DNA of 64,000 nt from Roseiarcus sp963765375 (GTDB taxonomy: Bacteria; Pseudomonadota; Alphaproteobacteria; Rhizobiales; Beijerinckiaceae), in assembly GCA_963765375.1 (NCBI GenBank), contig CAVXVZ010000001.1, positions 124,001 to 188,000 of the forward strand. The letters are read 5' to 3'. The position numbers were made by a program, and so were the translations under genes. Each line of letters opens with the position of its first letter. The first letter of the stretch is position 1. This document shows positions 27,304 through 36,483 of the stretch, piece by piece. The notes below the pieces were generated by a model. That model was not told the DNA's origin. It searched no databases and was given only the letters and a program-made list of their open reading frames with translations.

Positions 27304-28970
27304 ATGATGGATTCTACGCCGACGCTGCCTGGCCTGTCACCGGTTGGCGGCAAGAAAATTGTCGCGCAATTTGATGGCGGTCCGCTTTCGTCGGACGGCG
27401 GCGTTCTGGCGTTGCGCGAGGTCGAGCAACGCCTTCGGGTCGCCGATCGCATTGCGGCGTGCATCTCCGATCCGCGCGCGCCGGACCAGATCACGCATGC
27501 GCAGGCGGAGATCATCCGCTTTCGTTTGCTGATGATCGCGGCGGGCTACGAGGACGGCAACGACGCCGACACGCTGCGCTCCGATCCAATGTTCAAGATG
27601 GCGCTCGATCTGACGCCGTCGGGGCGCGAACTGTGCTCGCAATCGACGATCTCGCGGCTGGAGAATCTGCCCGACGTCCGCGCGCTGCTGCGCATGGGAC
27701 GCGCCATGGTCGACCTCTATTGCGAGTCGTTTTCCAAGGTTCCCAGGCGGATTGTTCTGGATGTCGACGACACGTTCGACGCGGTCCATGGTGACCAGCA
27801 ATTGCGGTTGTTCAACGCGCATTACGATGAGTACGGCTTTCAGCCGATCGTCGTGTTCGATGGCGGAGGCCGCTTCATCACCGCCGTGCTGCGCCCGGCC
27901 AAACGGCCGAGCGGTAAGGAGATCAAGCCCTTCCTGAGGCGCCTGGTGCGCGCGATCCGCGCTCGCAATCGACGATCTCGCGGCTGGAGAATTTGCCCGA
28001 CGTCCGCGCGCTGCTGCGCATGGGACGCGCCATGGTCGACCTCTATTGCGAGTCGTTTTCCAAGGTTCCCAGGCGGATTGTTCTGGATGTCGACGATACG
28101 TTCGACGCGGTCCATGGTGACCAGCAATTGCGGTTGTTCAACGCGCATTACGATGAGTACGGCTTTCAGCCGATCGTCGTGTTCGATGGCGGAGGCCGCT
28201 TCATCACCGCCGTGCTGCGCCCGGCCAAACGGCCGAGCGGTAAGGAGATCAAGCCCTTCCTGAGGCGCCTGGTGCGCGCGATCCGCGCTCGCTGGCCTAA
28301 CACCGAGATACTGCTGCGGGCCGACAGCCACTATTGCGGTCCCGAGGTTCTCGATTGGTGTCGCGCCAATGGCCTCGATTACATCCTCGGCGTCGCGCCA
28401 ACCACGACATTGCGTCGCCATGTCGAAGGTCTTGAAGCCCGTGTGAAGGCAAGCTTCGAGGGAGCGCCGACGAGCGGCAAGATCCGTCGCTTCATGGGGT
28501 TCTTCGACGGCGCCAAAAGCTGGAGCCGCGTCGAGCGGATTATCGCCCGGGTCGAAGCAGGCGCAGAAGGGCCCGACACGCGCTTCGTCGTCACCAATCT
28601 GAGCAAACGAAACGCTCGCGGGCTCTACGAGGATGTCTATTGCCGGCGCGGCCAGGCCGAAAACCATATCAAATCCTGGAAGAACCATCTGGCCGCAGAT
28701 CGCACGTCCTGCTCCCAGGCGACGGCCAATCAGTTTCGGCTGTTCCTGCACTCCGGCGCGTATTGGCTGATGTGGGGCCTACGCGTGTCGATGCCGAAAC
28801 GTTCGATGTGGCGCGTCGCCCAGTTCGACACGCTGCGCCTGCGCCTCATCAAGATCGCCGCCCGCGTTCTCGAGATGAAGACAATGATCCGGGTGCACTT
28901 GCCGACCTCGTGCCCCGCTCAGGATATTCTGCGCTTCGCTCTGGGACGCATACCGCGCCTCGTCACATGA
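27304..28970 (+). pseudogene. IS1380-family transposase with an internal 326-bp tandem duplication
   Basis: The ATG at 27304 starts MDSTPTLPGLSPVGGKK and the DDE_Tnp_1-like domain (FDGGPLSSDGGVLALREVE, IVLDVDDTFDAVHGDQQ). At 27961 the sequence jumps back and repeats 326 bp; since 326 is not a multiple of three, the first frame ends in nonsense at 28263 and the second copy (from about 27993) resumes the correct frame, LRADSHYCGPEVLDW to QAENHIKSWKNHLA, ending at 28970. Deleting one copy restores a normal transposase of about 445 residues. The element ends are blurred: a left end near 25642, beyond the IS66, and a right end near 29103 are my best guess. Confidence 0.9.
27635..28286 (+). repeat. 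Perfect tandem duplication, 2 x 326 bp, within the IS1380 transposase
   Basis: Copy one 27635-27960, copy two 27961-28286, with only two or so substitutions (aatctgcc/aatttgcc and gacgacacg/gacgatacg). The junction has the hexamer gctcgc on both sides, consistent with slippage or unequal exchange at microhomology. Confidence 0.93.
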
Positions 28971-29103
28971 CAGACGGGGCATGAGGCCCCAAGCATTCAC
29001 CGACGTCCCTTCAACCCGCAAACCCTCATCCCCCAGACTCCGGCTCCAAGCCGGAGCCGACCAGCCGCGCCCAAACGAAGGCGAAATTCAAGAAAATCAC
29101 CCG

Positions 29104-29207
29104 AACCCACCGCAGCCGCGCGCGAACGCGTCATAGCGCTGCATTAAGCGGGTTAGCACGGCGGCCCATCCGTCAGGCGTGCCATCAAGGCCAACGACAT
29201 GCGCCAT
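29104..29207 (-). pseudogene. DUF429 N-terminal fragment
   Basis: ATG at 29207 begins MAHVVGLDGTPDGWAAVLTR, the characteristic start of DUF429 proteins (GxDGxxxGWxAV). The frame then runs into IS1380-related sequence. Together with 25416-25640 it brackets the IS1380/IS66 insertion, so the gene was split there. The rest of 28971-29252 holds the transposon end and the gene's 5' flank. Confidence 0.6.
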
Positions 29208-29573
29208 TAGCGGATTAAAGCTCCCGGCGCTGACAACACACGCGGCCACAGTTGTAGTGCGGTACGGTTTTGAGACACCCGACTGCGCTTGCTCAGGCCG
29301 CCAAGGGTAAGGTGGCTGCGAAGGTCGGGTCAATTGCAATTCGTGGCATGGTTTGCTCCTCTCTGATCCTCGCGGGCGTTTTGTATCCATGGCGCGCGAC
29401 GAGCCAAGTTTCATTGTAGCGCCTGGCGAATGCGACGAGCTCGGCGCGTAGTTCCTCGATGGTTTTGAACGTCCGCACCCAGAGCAAGTTCTCCTTCAAG
29501 ATCCCATGGGGAGTTGGATAGCGACCGGCACTTTGGCAGAGTGAGGTTGCTACCACCCACTCTGGAGGAGACC

Positions 29574-30740
29574 ATGCAAACCGTAGCTGACCGACCCGAA
29601 GCACCGACTGCTATCCGTACTGATCTTGGCGCGATTTTTGTCTCGTTGGAACTCAGTCGATCGACATGGCTGATCACGTCGCTGTCGCCAGGCGGCGGAG
29701 AGAAGATGTCGAAGCAAGTGGTGCGTGGTGGCGATGTGGCCGGACTACTGGAGCGCTTTGCGCGACTTCGCGAGAAAGCGCGGGCGAGGACGGGCAAGGT
29801 CTTCCCGTTCGTCGTCATTCAGGAGGCTGGCCTCGACGGATTCTGGATCGATCGCGCGCTGCAGAATGAAGGGATCGAAAGCCACGTAGTCGATCCGGCC
29901 TCGATAGCGACATCCCGTCGGCGCAGGCGGGCGAAGACTGACGGGATCGACGGCGAGGCGCTGGTTCGCGCGCTGCTGGCGTTCAAGCGGGGCGAACCTC
30001 GGGTGTGCGCGATGGTCAAGGCACCAACTCCCGAGGAAGAGGACCGCCGCCGCCTCTGCCGCGAGCGCAAGGTGCTGATCGTGGAGAGGGTCCGGCACGT
30101 CAATCGCGTCAAGGGGCTGCTGTTCTCACAGGGGATATCCGGCTACGAGCCGCTGCGCCGTGACCGGCGGCAGCGCCTGGATACGCTCCAGACCGGCGAT
30201 GGTCACCTGCTGCCGGATCACCTGAAGGCGCAGGTTCGCCGTGAGCTCGATCGACTGGAACTGTTGCTCAAGCAGATCAAGGCCGTGGAGGCCGAGCGGG
30301 ACGTGCTGCTTGCCGCGCAACGGGTCGCAGCGTCAGCGCCAGCGGCGATGTTGCTCGACATCAAGGGCATCGGCCCGGAGTTCGCCGCCATCCTCTGGTC
30401 GGAAGGGCTCTTCCGGCACTTCGACAATCGACGCCAGATCGCCTCTTATGCGGGCTTGGCTCCGACACCCTGGCAGAGTGGATCGGTTGATCGCGAACAG
30501 GGCGTGTCTAAAGCAGGCAATCCGCGATTGCGAACAACGCTCATCCAACTCGCGTGGCTATGGCTGCGCCATCAGCCGCACTCGGCGCTGGCCCTGTGGT
30601 TTGAAGAACGGGTCAGGCGCAATGGCGGCCGTCTTAAGAAGACGACAATCGTGGCGCTGGCGCGCAAGTTGCTGGTAACGCTCTGGAAATATGTGACCGC
30701 AGGCGTTGTCATCGAGGGAGCCGTGATGAAACGTACCTGA
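29574..30740 (+). CDS. IS110-family transposase (left copy)
   Basis: 388 residues from ATG 29574, which has GGAGGAG upstream. The N-terminal DEDD_Tnp_IS110 domain (IFVSLELSRSTWLITSLSPG, FVVIQEAGLDGFWIDRAL, RRRAKTDGIDGEALVRALLA) and the C-terminal Transposase_20 domain (LLDIKGIGPEFAAILWSEG, QIASYAGLAPTPWQSG, GVSKAGNPRLRTTLIQLA) with the catalytic Ser region are complete. The first acidic residue is Glu (SLEL) where most relatives have Asp. Identical to the right copy at protein level. Confidence 0.93.
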   Translation: MQTVADRPEAPTAIRTDLGAIFVSLELSRSTWLITSLSPGGGEKMSKQVVRGGDVAGLLERFARLREKARARTGKVFPFVVIQEAGLDGFWIDRALQNEGIESHVVDPASIATSRRRRRAKTDGIDGEALVRALLAFKRGEPRVCAMVKAPTPEEEDRRRLCRERKVLIVERVRHVNRVKGLLFSQGISGYEPLRRDRRQRLDTLQTGDGHLLPDHLKAQVRRELDRLELLLKQIKAVEAERDVLLAAQRVAASAPAAMLLDIKGIGPEFAAILWSEGLFRHFDNRRQIASYAGLAPTPWQSGSVDREQGVSKAGNPRLRTTLIQLAWLWLRHQPHSALALWFEERVRRNGGRLKKTTIVALARKLLVTLWKYVTAGVVIEGAVMKRT

Positions 30741-31006
30741 CGATAAAGGCTGACCGAATCCTTAAATCATCCAGGACTTGATCAGTCCTGACGGATCCAG
30801 GTGGACGAACCGCATCCGAACATGGCCTAAAAAGCCCGTCTTCAAGAATGGTCTCGTCTTCCTGAGCCCCGACCGCCGCAAGCGGGATATTGGTGCAGCC
30901 GTTTCGCGCGGCGACCGAATGTGAGGTTGATCGTGCTCGGAAACGAGCCGCGTCATGCAATCGGGCTCAGACCTCGGATACCGAACAGATACTGGAGATC
31001 TGCGGA
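30741..31006 (+). ncRNA. Candidate IS110 bridge-RNA region (left copy, end truncated)
   Basis: IS110-family elements specify target and donor DNA with a structured RNA encoded in their non-coding end. In this element about 265 bp lie after the transposase stop and only about 70 bp before its start, so the RNA, if present, is most likely downstream, as in the IS1111 group. I did not fold the region; the call rests on position. The same segment is 34541-34806 on the right copy, which also keeps the outermost 46 bp missing here. Confidence 0.35.
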
Positions 31007-31720
31007 TTCGGATGAAGCGCTCGGCGACGCCATTGCCCTCGGGTTGGCGCACGAAGGACGGCGAAGCTTCGATGCCCAGACATTTGATCTCGTCCTGGAA
31101 ATCGCCGGACATGTAATTGGAGCCATGATCGTGACGCAGCTTGAGCCCACGCGCCACGCCGGGCGCGATGGCGCCGAAGCACCGAAGCACCCCCTGCCGG
31201 ACCGGCTCGAGCGCCTCGAAGCGATTGGCTGAACGCGCGGCGTGAATGCCGACGATTTCTGAGTCCGCGTGTTCGACGGCGACGAAAACATAGGCCCGCC
31301 CTTCCTCGAGGGTGACGGTCTGGCTCATGTCCGTTCCCCACATTTCATTGACCTTGTCGGTGACGATGGTTCCGTCGTGCGTCTTCTGTTGGTTGCGCCC
31401 AACCCGATGGGGCGCGAGCAAGCCGTTCTCTCCCATCACCCGGCGCACCCGGCGAGGGCTCGAACGAACCCCGGCAACCCGCAGTCGCGCCCATAGTTTG
31501 CGATAGCCTTCGCCATGAAAGTCGGACGCTTCGATTTCCCGGCGGATATGATCGGCCAGGTCAGCATCCCGACAAGGGCCTGTCGGACCGCGGCGACGGA
31601 TGATCGCAGGCGAGGTCGTTCGCTTGAGAAAACGATACACGCCGGCGCGCGAAACACTCCACGCGCGCGAAACCCGCGCCAGGCCATAAGAACGAGACGT
31701 GGAAGGCGAGACCGTCTGGC

Positions 31721-32113
31721 TCATCGTCTCGACCTCCTTCGGGCCAAAGGGCTTTTGGCCTCCATGGCGGCGATCTTGGCCGACAGCAATTCGTTGTCCA
31801 TGGTGATCTCGCCCACCTTGGATTTCAGTCGGGCGATTTCATCCTCGCGATCGTCGCGCTCGCGTTCCTTCAGGGCTGACGCCGCGCCGGCGAGCGCTCG
31901 CTCCCGCCATTCGGTCAGCTTGGCCACTGAGACATTCGCTTCCCGGGCGACGACATCCAATGGTTCGCCCCGCAACAAACGCGCCACCACCGCCATCTTG
32001 CGTTGGACCGAATAGCGCTTCGCTCCTGCATCGACGCCCGAGGGGGCGCCTGCGCCAGCTATCGGGGAGCGCTCCGGCGCCCCCTCGGGCTTCAGTCCTG
32101 CATCAATCGTCAT
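31721..32113 (-). CDS. IS3-like transposase OrfA (left copy)
   Basis: 130 residues. HTH region (KRYSVQRKMAVVARLLRGEP, VVAREANVSVAKLTEWRERA) and a C-terminal coiled coil (EIARLKSKVGEITMDNELLS). Ribosome binding site CCGGAGG upstream. The stop overlaps orfB (ATGA). Confidence 0.88.
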   Translation of the reverse strand: MTIDAGLKPEGAPERSPIAGAGAPSGVDAGAKRYSVQRKMAVVARLLRGEPLDVVAREANVSVAKLTEWRERALAGAASALKERERDDREDEIARLKSKVGEITMDNELLSAKIAAMEAKSPLARRRSRR

Positions 32114-32383
32114 TTCAAAACCTCCGGTTGCGGTTCAATTACCGCAGCCAGATGTCTCAGCTAACCGTGACGCACCCCAACACGCGGCCACAGTCAGCTA
32201 GGGTCGGCTTGCATAATAGCGCAGATGGGGTCGCGTGCCGCCGACACCGACAGGTCGGGAACAGCGCCGTGGCCCCGAGTTTCATCCTTGTCTTGCAGCT
32301 GCTGCGTCTGTAGAGCGCGGACTAAACCCACGCCCCGGTCCGTCCGGGCCGATACGACGGGCCACAAACCGTGGAGGGGTGAC

Positions 32384-33340
32384 ATGACGGTTCTGTATTC
32401 CTCTGGCGAGTTACACGAAGCGATCCAGGAGGTTCTGGCCGCGCCGGAGCCAGGCGATCGTCGGGTCGTCATGGTCGCTTTCGTCGGGGGGAAAGCCGAA
32501 GCGTTCCTGCCGGAGCCGCGCGGGATGGAGATTGTCTGCTGGCTTCAGCCGGGTTCGACCGACGCCCTCACGCTGCAACGCCTTCAGAAACGCGGCGCGA
32601 AACTTTTTAAATCCGAGCGGCTGCATATGAAGGTTTACTGGTCGAGCCGGCGGGGCTGCGTAATTTGCTCGGCGAACGCGTCCGGTCAGGCGTTAGGCGG
32701 AGGCGATCAAAAGGAGGCGGGCGTGCGCCTGCAGCCGGGCGCAGTCGACATCGAACGTCTTTGGGAAGAGGCCAAGCCGAACCCGGTGAACGGTGACGAC
32801 CTAAAGCGATTGGCGCGTGAGAGCGATCGTGTGTTCCGCAATGGCGCGAGCGGTGTCGCGGCCCCGCTCCCCGACTTCGGCGAATGGAGGAGCCTGGCGT
32901 ACCCTCGCGACTGGAAGCTGGGGGCCTGGGAGGACGACGCCGAATTCGCGCAGGACGCCGTTCACCTTGCGCGGCAGACCTACGGCGTTAAGGGGCCACA
33001 CTACCTGTTCAACACCAAGAAGGGACAGCTGAGGCGGTACGACTGGCTACTGACGTTCAAGTTGTCGGACGTCTCGAACGTGAGTTGGCTTCATGCCGAC
33101 TTCGTCGTCAAGGTTCCGCCGACCGACAAAGCCGCTTATTTCAAAGACTATCCATTCCAGGCTGTACAGGTTCACAAACCGGACACGTATCGTCCGCCGT
33201 TCCATATCGATAACGCGTTCAGGGCCGCCCTAAAGACGGCGGTGCGGGACTTCGGATTTGAAAGGTTGAGGGCACCGAATTCGCTGACGCCGCCCAAGAG
33301 GCTTCTGGACCTGATAAAAACTGGGGTGCGTCACGGTTAG
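32384..33340 (+). CDS. PLD-like nuclease-family protein, C-terminus formed by the adjacent IS
   Basis: 318 residues from ATG 32384, with GGAGGGG upstream. The N-terminal half has a single phospholipase-D-type motif: RLHMKVYW (HxK) followed by VICSANASG (SxN), as in PLD-fold nucleases of restriction or DNA-repair type; such enzymes dimerise to complete the site. The C-terminal half is unassigned. The last six residues and stop come from the IS3-like arm starting at 33322, so the natural C-terminus may be lost. It is the only non-IS gene between the two inverted IS copies and, before the insertions, would have been divergent to the DUF429 gene. Confidence 0.65.
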   Translation: MTVLYSSGELHEAIQEVLAAPEPGDRRVVMVAFVGGKAEAFLPEPRGMEIVCWLQPGSTDALTLQRLQKRGAKLFKSERLHMKVYWSSRRGCVICSANASGQALGGGDQKEAGVRLQPGAVDIERLWEEAKPNPVNGDDLKRLARESDRVFRNGASGVAAPLPDFGEWRSLAYPRDWKLGAWEDDAEFAQDAVHLARQTYGVKGPHYLFNTKKGQLRRYDWLLTFKLSDVSNVSWLHADFVVKVPPTDKAAYFKDYPFQAVQVHKPDTYRPPFHIDNAFRAALKTAVRDFGFERLRAPNSLTPPKRLLDLIKTGVRHG

Positions 33341-33387
33341 CTGAGACATCTGGCTGCGGTAATTGAACCGCAACCGGAGGTTTTGAA

Positions 33388-33780
33388 ATGACGATTGATG
33401 CAGGACTGAAGCCCGAGAGGGCGCCGGAGCGCTCCCCGATAGCTGGCGCAGGCGCCCCCTCGGGCGTCGATGCAGGAGCGAAGCGCTATTCGGTCCAACG
33501 CAAGATGGCGGTGGTGGCGCGTTTGTTGCGGGGCGAACCATTGGATGTCGTCGCCCGGGAAGCGAATGTCTCAGTGGCCAAGCTGACCGAATGGCGGGAG
33601 CGAGCGCTCGCCGGCGCGGCGTCAGCCCTGAAGGAACGCGAGCGCGACGATCGCGAGGATGAAATCGCCCGACTGAAATCCAAGGTGGGCGAGATCACCA
33701 TGGACAACGAATTGCTGTCGGCCAAGATCGCCGCCATGGAGGCCAAAAGCCCTTTGGCCCGAAGGAGGTCGAGACGATGA
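33388..33780 (+). CDS. IS3-like transposase OrfA (right copy)
   Basis: 130 residues, identical to the left copy except for one or so substitutions (LKPERAPE for LKPEGAPE). Stop overlaps the orfB start. Confidence 0.88.
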   Translation: MTIDAGLKPERAPERSPIAGAGAPSGVDAGAKRYSVQRKMAVVARLLRGEPLDVVAREANVSVAKLTEWRERALAGAASALKERERDDREDEIARLKSKVGEITMDNELLSAKIAAMEAKSPLARRRSRR

Positions 33781-34497
33781 GCCAGACGGTCTCGCCTTCC
33801 ACGTCTCGTTCTTATGGCCTGGCGCGGGTTTCGCGCGCGTGGCGTGTTTCGCGCGCCGGCGTGTATCGTTTTCTCAAGCGAACGACCTCGCCTGCGATCA
33901 TCCGTCGCCGCGGTCCGACAGGCCCTTGTCGGGATGCTGACCTGGCCGATCATATCCGCCGGGAAATCGAAGCGTCCGACTTTCATGGCGAAGGCTATCG
34001 CAAACTATGGGCGCGACTGCGGGTTGCCGGGGTTCGTTCGAGCCCTCGCCGGGTGCGCCGGGTGATGGGAGAGAACGGCTTGCTCGCGCCCCATCGGGTT
34101 GGGCGCAACCAACAGAAGACGCACGACGGAACCATCGTCACCGACAAGGTCAATGAAATGTGGGGAACGGACATGAGCCAGACCGTCACCCTCGAGGAAG
34201 GGCGGGCCTATGTTTTCGTCGCCGTCGAACACGCGAACTCAGAAATCGTCGGCATTCACGCCGCGCGTTCAGCCAATCGCTTCGAGGCGCTCGAGCCGGT
34301 CCGGCAGGGGGTGCTTCGGTGCTTCGGCGCCATCGCGCCCGGCGTGGCGCGTGGGCTCAAGCTGCGTCACGATCATGGCTCCAATTCCATGTCCGGCGAT
34401 TTCCAGGACGAGATCAAATGTCTGGGCATCGAAGCTTCGCCGTCCTTCGTGCGCCAACCCGAGGGCAATGGCGTCGCCGAGCGCTTCATCCGAACCT

Positions 34498-36046
34498 CAC
34501 ATGGGGAGGTTCGGGTCAAGGGGGTCGTATTAGGGTGACATCCGCAGATCTCCAGTATCTGTTCGGTATCCGAGGTCTGAGCCCGATTGCATGACGCGGC
34601 TCGTTTCCGAGCACGATCAACCTCACATTCGGTCGCCGCGCGAAACGGCTGCACCAATATCCCGCTTGCGGCGGTCGGGGCTCAGGAAGACGAGACCATT
34701 CTTGAAGACGGGCTTTTTAGGCCATGTTCGGATGCGGTTCGTCCACCTGGATCCGTCAGGACTGATCAAGTCCTGGATGATTTAAGGATTCGGTCAGCCT
34801 TTATCGTCAGGTACGTTTCATCACGGCTCCCTCGATGACAACGCCTGCGGTCACATATTTCCAGAGCGTTACCAGCAACTTGCGCGCCAGCGCCACGATT
34901 GTCGTCTTCTTAAGACGGCCGCCATTGCGCCTGACCCGTTCTTCAAACCACAGGGCCAGCGCCGAGTGCGGCTGATGGCGCAGCCATAGCCACGCGAGTT
35001 GGATGAGCGTTGTTCGCAATCGCGGATTGCCTGCTTTAGACACGCCCTGTTCGCGATCAACCGATCCACTCTGCCAGGGTGTCGGAGCCAAGCCCGCATA
35101 AGAGGCGATCTGGCGTCGATTGTCGAAGTGCCGGAAGAGCCCTTCCGACCAGAGGATGGCGGCGAACTCCGGGCCGATGCCCTTGATGTCGAGCAACATC
35201 GCCGCTGGCGCTGACGCTGCGACCCGTTGCGCGGCAAGCAGCACGTCCCGCTCGGCCTCCACGGCCTTGATCTGCTTGAGCAACAGTTCCAGTCGATCGA
35301 GCTCACGGCGAACCTGCGCCTTCAGGTGATCCGGCAGCAGGTGACCATCGCCGGTCTGGAGCGTATCCAGGCGCTGCCGCCGGTCACGGCGCAGCGGCTC
35401 GTAGCCGGATATCCCCTGTGAGAACAGCAGCCCCTTGACGCGATTGACGTGCCGGACCCTCTCCACGATCAGCACCTTGCGCTCGCGGCAGAGGCGGCGG
35501 CGGTCCTCTTCCTCGGGAGTTGGTGCCTTGACCATCGCGCACACCCGAGGTTCGCCCCGCTTGAACGCCAGCAGCGCGCGAACCAGCGCCTCGCCGTCGA
35601 TCCCGTCAGTCTTCGCCCGCCTGCGCCGACGGGATGTCGCTATCGAGGCCGGATCGACTACGTGGCTTTCGATCCCTTCATTCTGCAGCGCGCGATCGAT
35701 CCAGAATCCGTCGAGGCCAGCCTCCTGAATGACGACGAACGGGAAGACCTTGCCCGTCCTCGCCCGCGCTTTCTCGCGAAGTCGCGCAAAGCGCTCCAGT
35801 AGTCCGGCCACATCGCCACCACGCACCACTTGCTTCGACATCTTCTCTCCGCCGCCTGGCGACAGCGACGTGATCAGCCATGTCGATCGACTGAGTTCCA
35901 ACGAGACAAAAATCGCGCCAAGATCAGTACGGATAGCAGTCGGTGCTTCGGGTCGGTCAGCTACGGTTTGCATGGTCTCCTCCAGAGTGGGTGGTAGCAA
36001 CCTCACTCTGCCAAAGTGCCGGTCGCTATCCAACTCCCCATGGGAT
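34498..36046 (-). mobile_element. IS110-family insertion sequence, complete right copy
   Basis: About 1549 bp. Its two ends show a sub-terminal inverted similarity, cacatggggaggttcgg and, inward from the other end, atcccatggggagttgg. The 46 bp at 34495-34540 that include the first of these are absent from the left copy, which is thus an end-deleted derivative. Confidence 0.8.
34807..35973 (-). CDS. IS110-family transposase (right copy)
   Basis: 388 residues, the same protein as 29574-30740, from ATG 35973. DEDD and Transposase_20 domains complete. The non-coding segment 34541-34806 after its stop is the candidate bridge-RNA region of the intact element. Confidence 0.93.
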   Translation of the reverse strand: MQTVADRPEAPTAIRTDLGAIFVSLELSRSTWLITSLSPGGGEKMSKQVVRGGDVAGLLERFARLREKARARTGKVFPFVVIQEAGLDGFWIDRALQNEGIESHVVDPASIATSRRRRRAKTDGIDGEALVRALLAFKRGEPRVCAMVKAPTPEEEDRRRLCRERKVLIVERVRHVNRVKGLLFSQGISGYEPLRRDRRQRLDTLQTGDGHLLPDHLKAQVRRELDRLELLLKQIKAVEAERDVLLAAQRVAASAPAAMLLDIKGIGPEFAAILWSEGLFRHFDNRRQIASYAGLAPTPWQSGSVDREQGVSKAGNPRLRTTLIQLAWLWLRHQPHSALALWFEERVRRNGGRLKKTTIVALARKLLVTLWKYVTAGVVIEGAVMKRT

Positions 36047-36294
36047 CTTGAAGGAGAACTTGCTCTGGGTGCGGACGTTCAAAACCATCGAGGAACTACG
36101 CGCCGAGCTCGTCGCATTCGCCAGGCGCTACAATGAAACTTGGCTCGTCGCGCGCCATGGATACAAAACGCCCGCGAGGATCAGAGAGGAGCAAACCATG
36201 CCACGAATTGCAATTGACCCGACCTTCGCAGCCACCTTACCCTTGGCGGCCTGAGCAAGCGCAGTCGGGTGTCTCAAAACCGTACCGCACTACA

Positions 36295-36409
36295 TATTGA
36301 TCCCCGCGTAAACTCCGCGGTCGATAAAAGACTGCATTACCGGCCGGATCCCCTCCAAGCGGCGTGCGCTCATTCCGACAGCTTCAGATGGTTCGACGGC
36401 GGTGTTCAT
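36295..36409 (-). pseudogene. Serine hydrolase (beta-lactamase family) N-terminal fragment
   Basis: ATG at 36409 with GGGAGAGGG upstream starts MNTAVEPSEAVGMSARRLEG, then PVMQSFIDRGVYAGIN, which is the usual N-terminal helix of class-C-type serine hydrolases just before the first strand. The frame then enters the IS3-like element. The remainder is not in the window; the other serine hydrolase pieces (42635 and 47211) belong to a different gene with its own N-terminus. Confidence 0.6.
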
Positions 36410-36483
36410 GCCCTCTCCCTTGCGATGATGGCGATGTTCGAGGACGTTGCGCTGTTTGCCGCAGACCACACACTTCCGCCTTC

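Larger units (their letters stand above)
29293..31724 (-). pseudogene. IS3-like transposase OrfB interrupted by IS110 (left copy)
   Basis: N-terminal part 31724 to about 31007 contains HTH and most of the DDE core (MWGTDMSQTVTLEEGRAYVF, LRHDHGSNYMSGDFQDEI, EGNGVAERFIR). After the IS110 the reading resumes at about 29500 with KENLLWVRTFKTIEELRAEL and RYNETWLVARHGYKTPARIR, ending at 29293. The two parts join as RFIR-TLKENLLW, in frame once IS110 is removed from the intact right copy. Confidence 0.85.
29253..32179 (-). mobile_element. IS3-like element carrying an inserted IS110, left copy, with 15-bp target duplication
   Basis: 2927 bp. Ends read inward are tgtagtgcggtacggttttg and tggggtgcgtcacggttagc. 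The 15-mer acacgcggccacagt is present at 29238-29252 and 32180-32194. Inside, orfB of the IS3-like element is cut by an IS110 element (about 29501-31006) that has lost 46 bp at one end compared with the right copy. An inverted second copy occupies 33322-36294. Confidence 0.9.
33777..36254 (+). pseudogene. IS3-like transposase OrfB interrupted by IS110 (right copy)
   Basis: N-terminal part 33777-34497, ending GVAERFIR; C-terminal part 36047-36254 (KENLLWVRTFKTIEELRAEL onward). The IS110 between them (34498 to about 36046) leaves a 2-bp (ct) overlap, and its removal restores the frame. Confidence 0.85.
33322..36294 (+). mobile_element. IS3-like element carrying an inserted IS110, right copy (inverted relative to left)
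   Basis: 2973 bp, the same as the left copy plus 46 bp. The flanking 15-mers (33307-33321 and 36295-36309) do not match each other, unlike the left copy, so sequence next to this copy has been deleted or rearranged. It ends inside two truncated genes, the PLD-like gene and a serine hydrolase. Confidence 0.9.
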
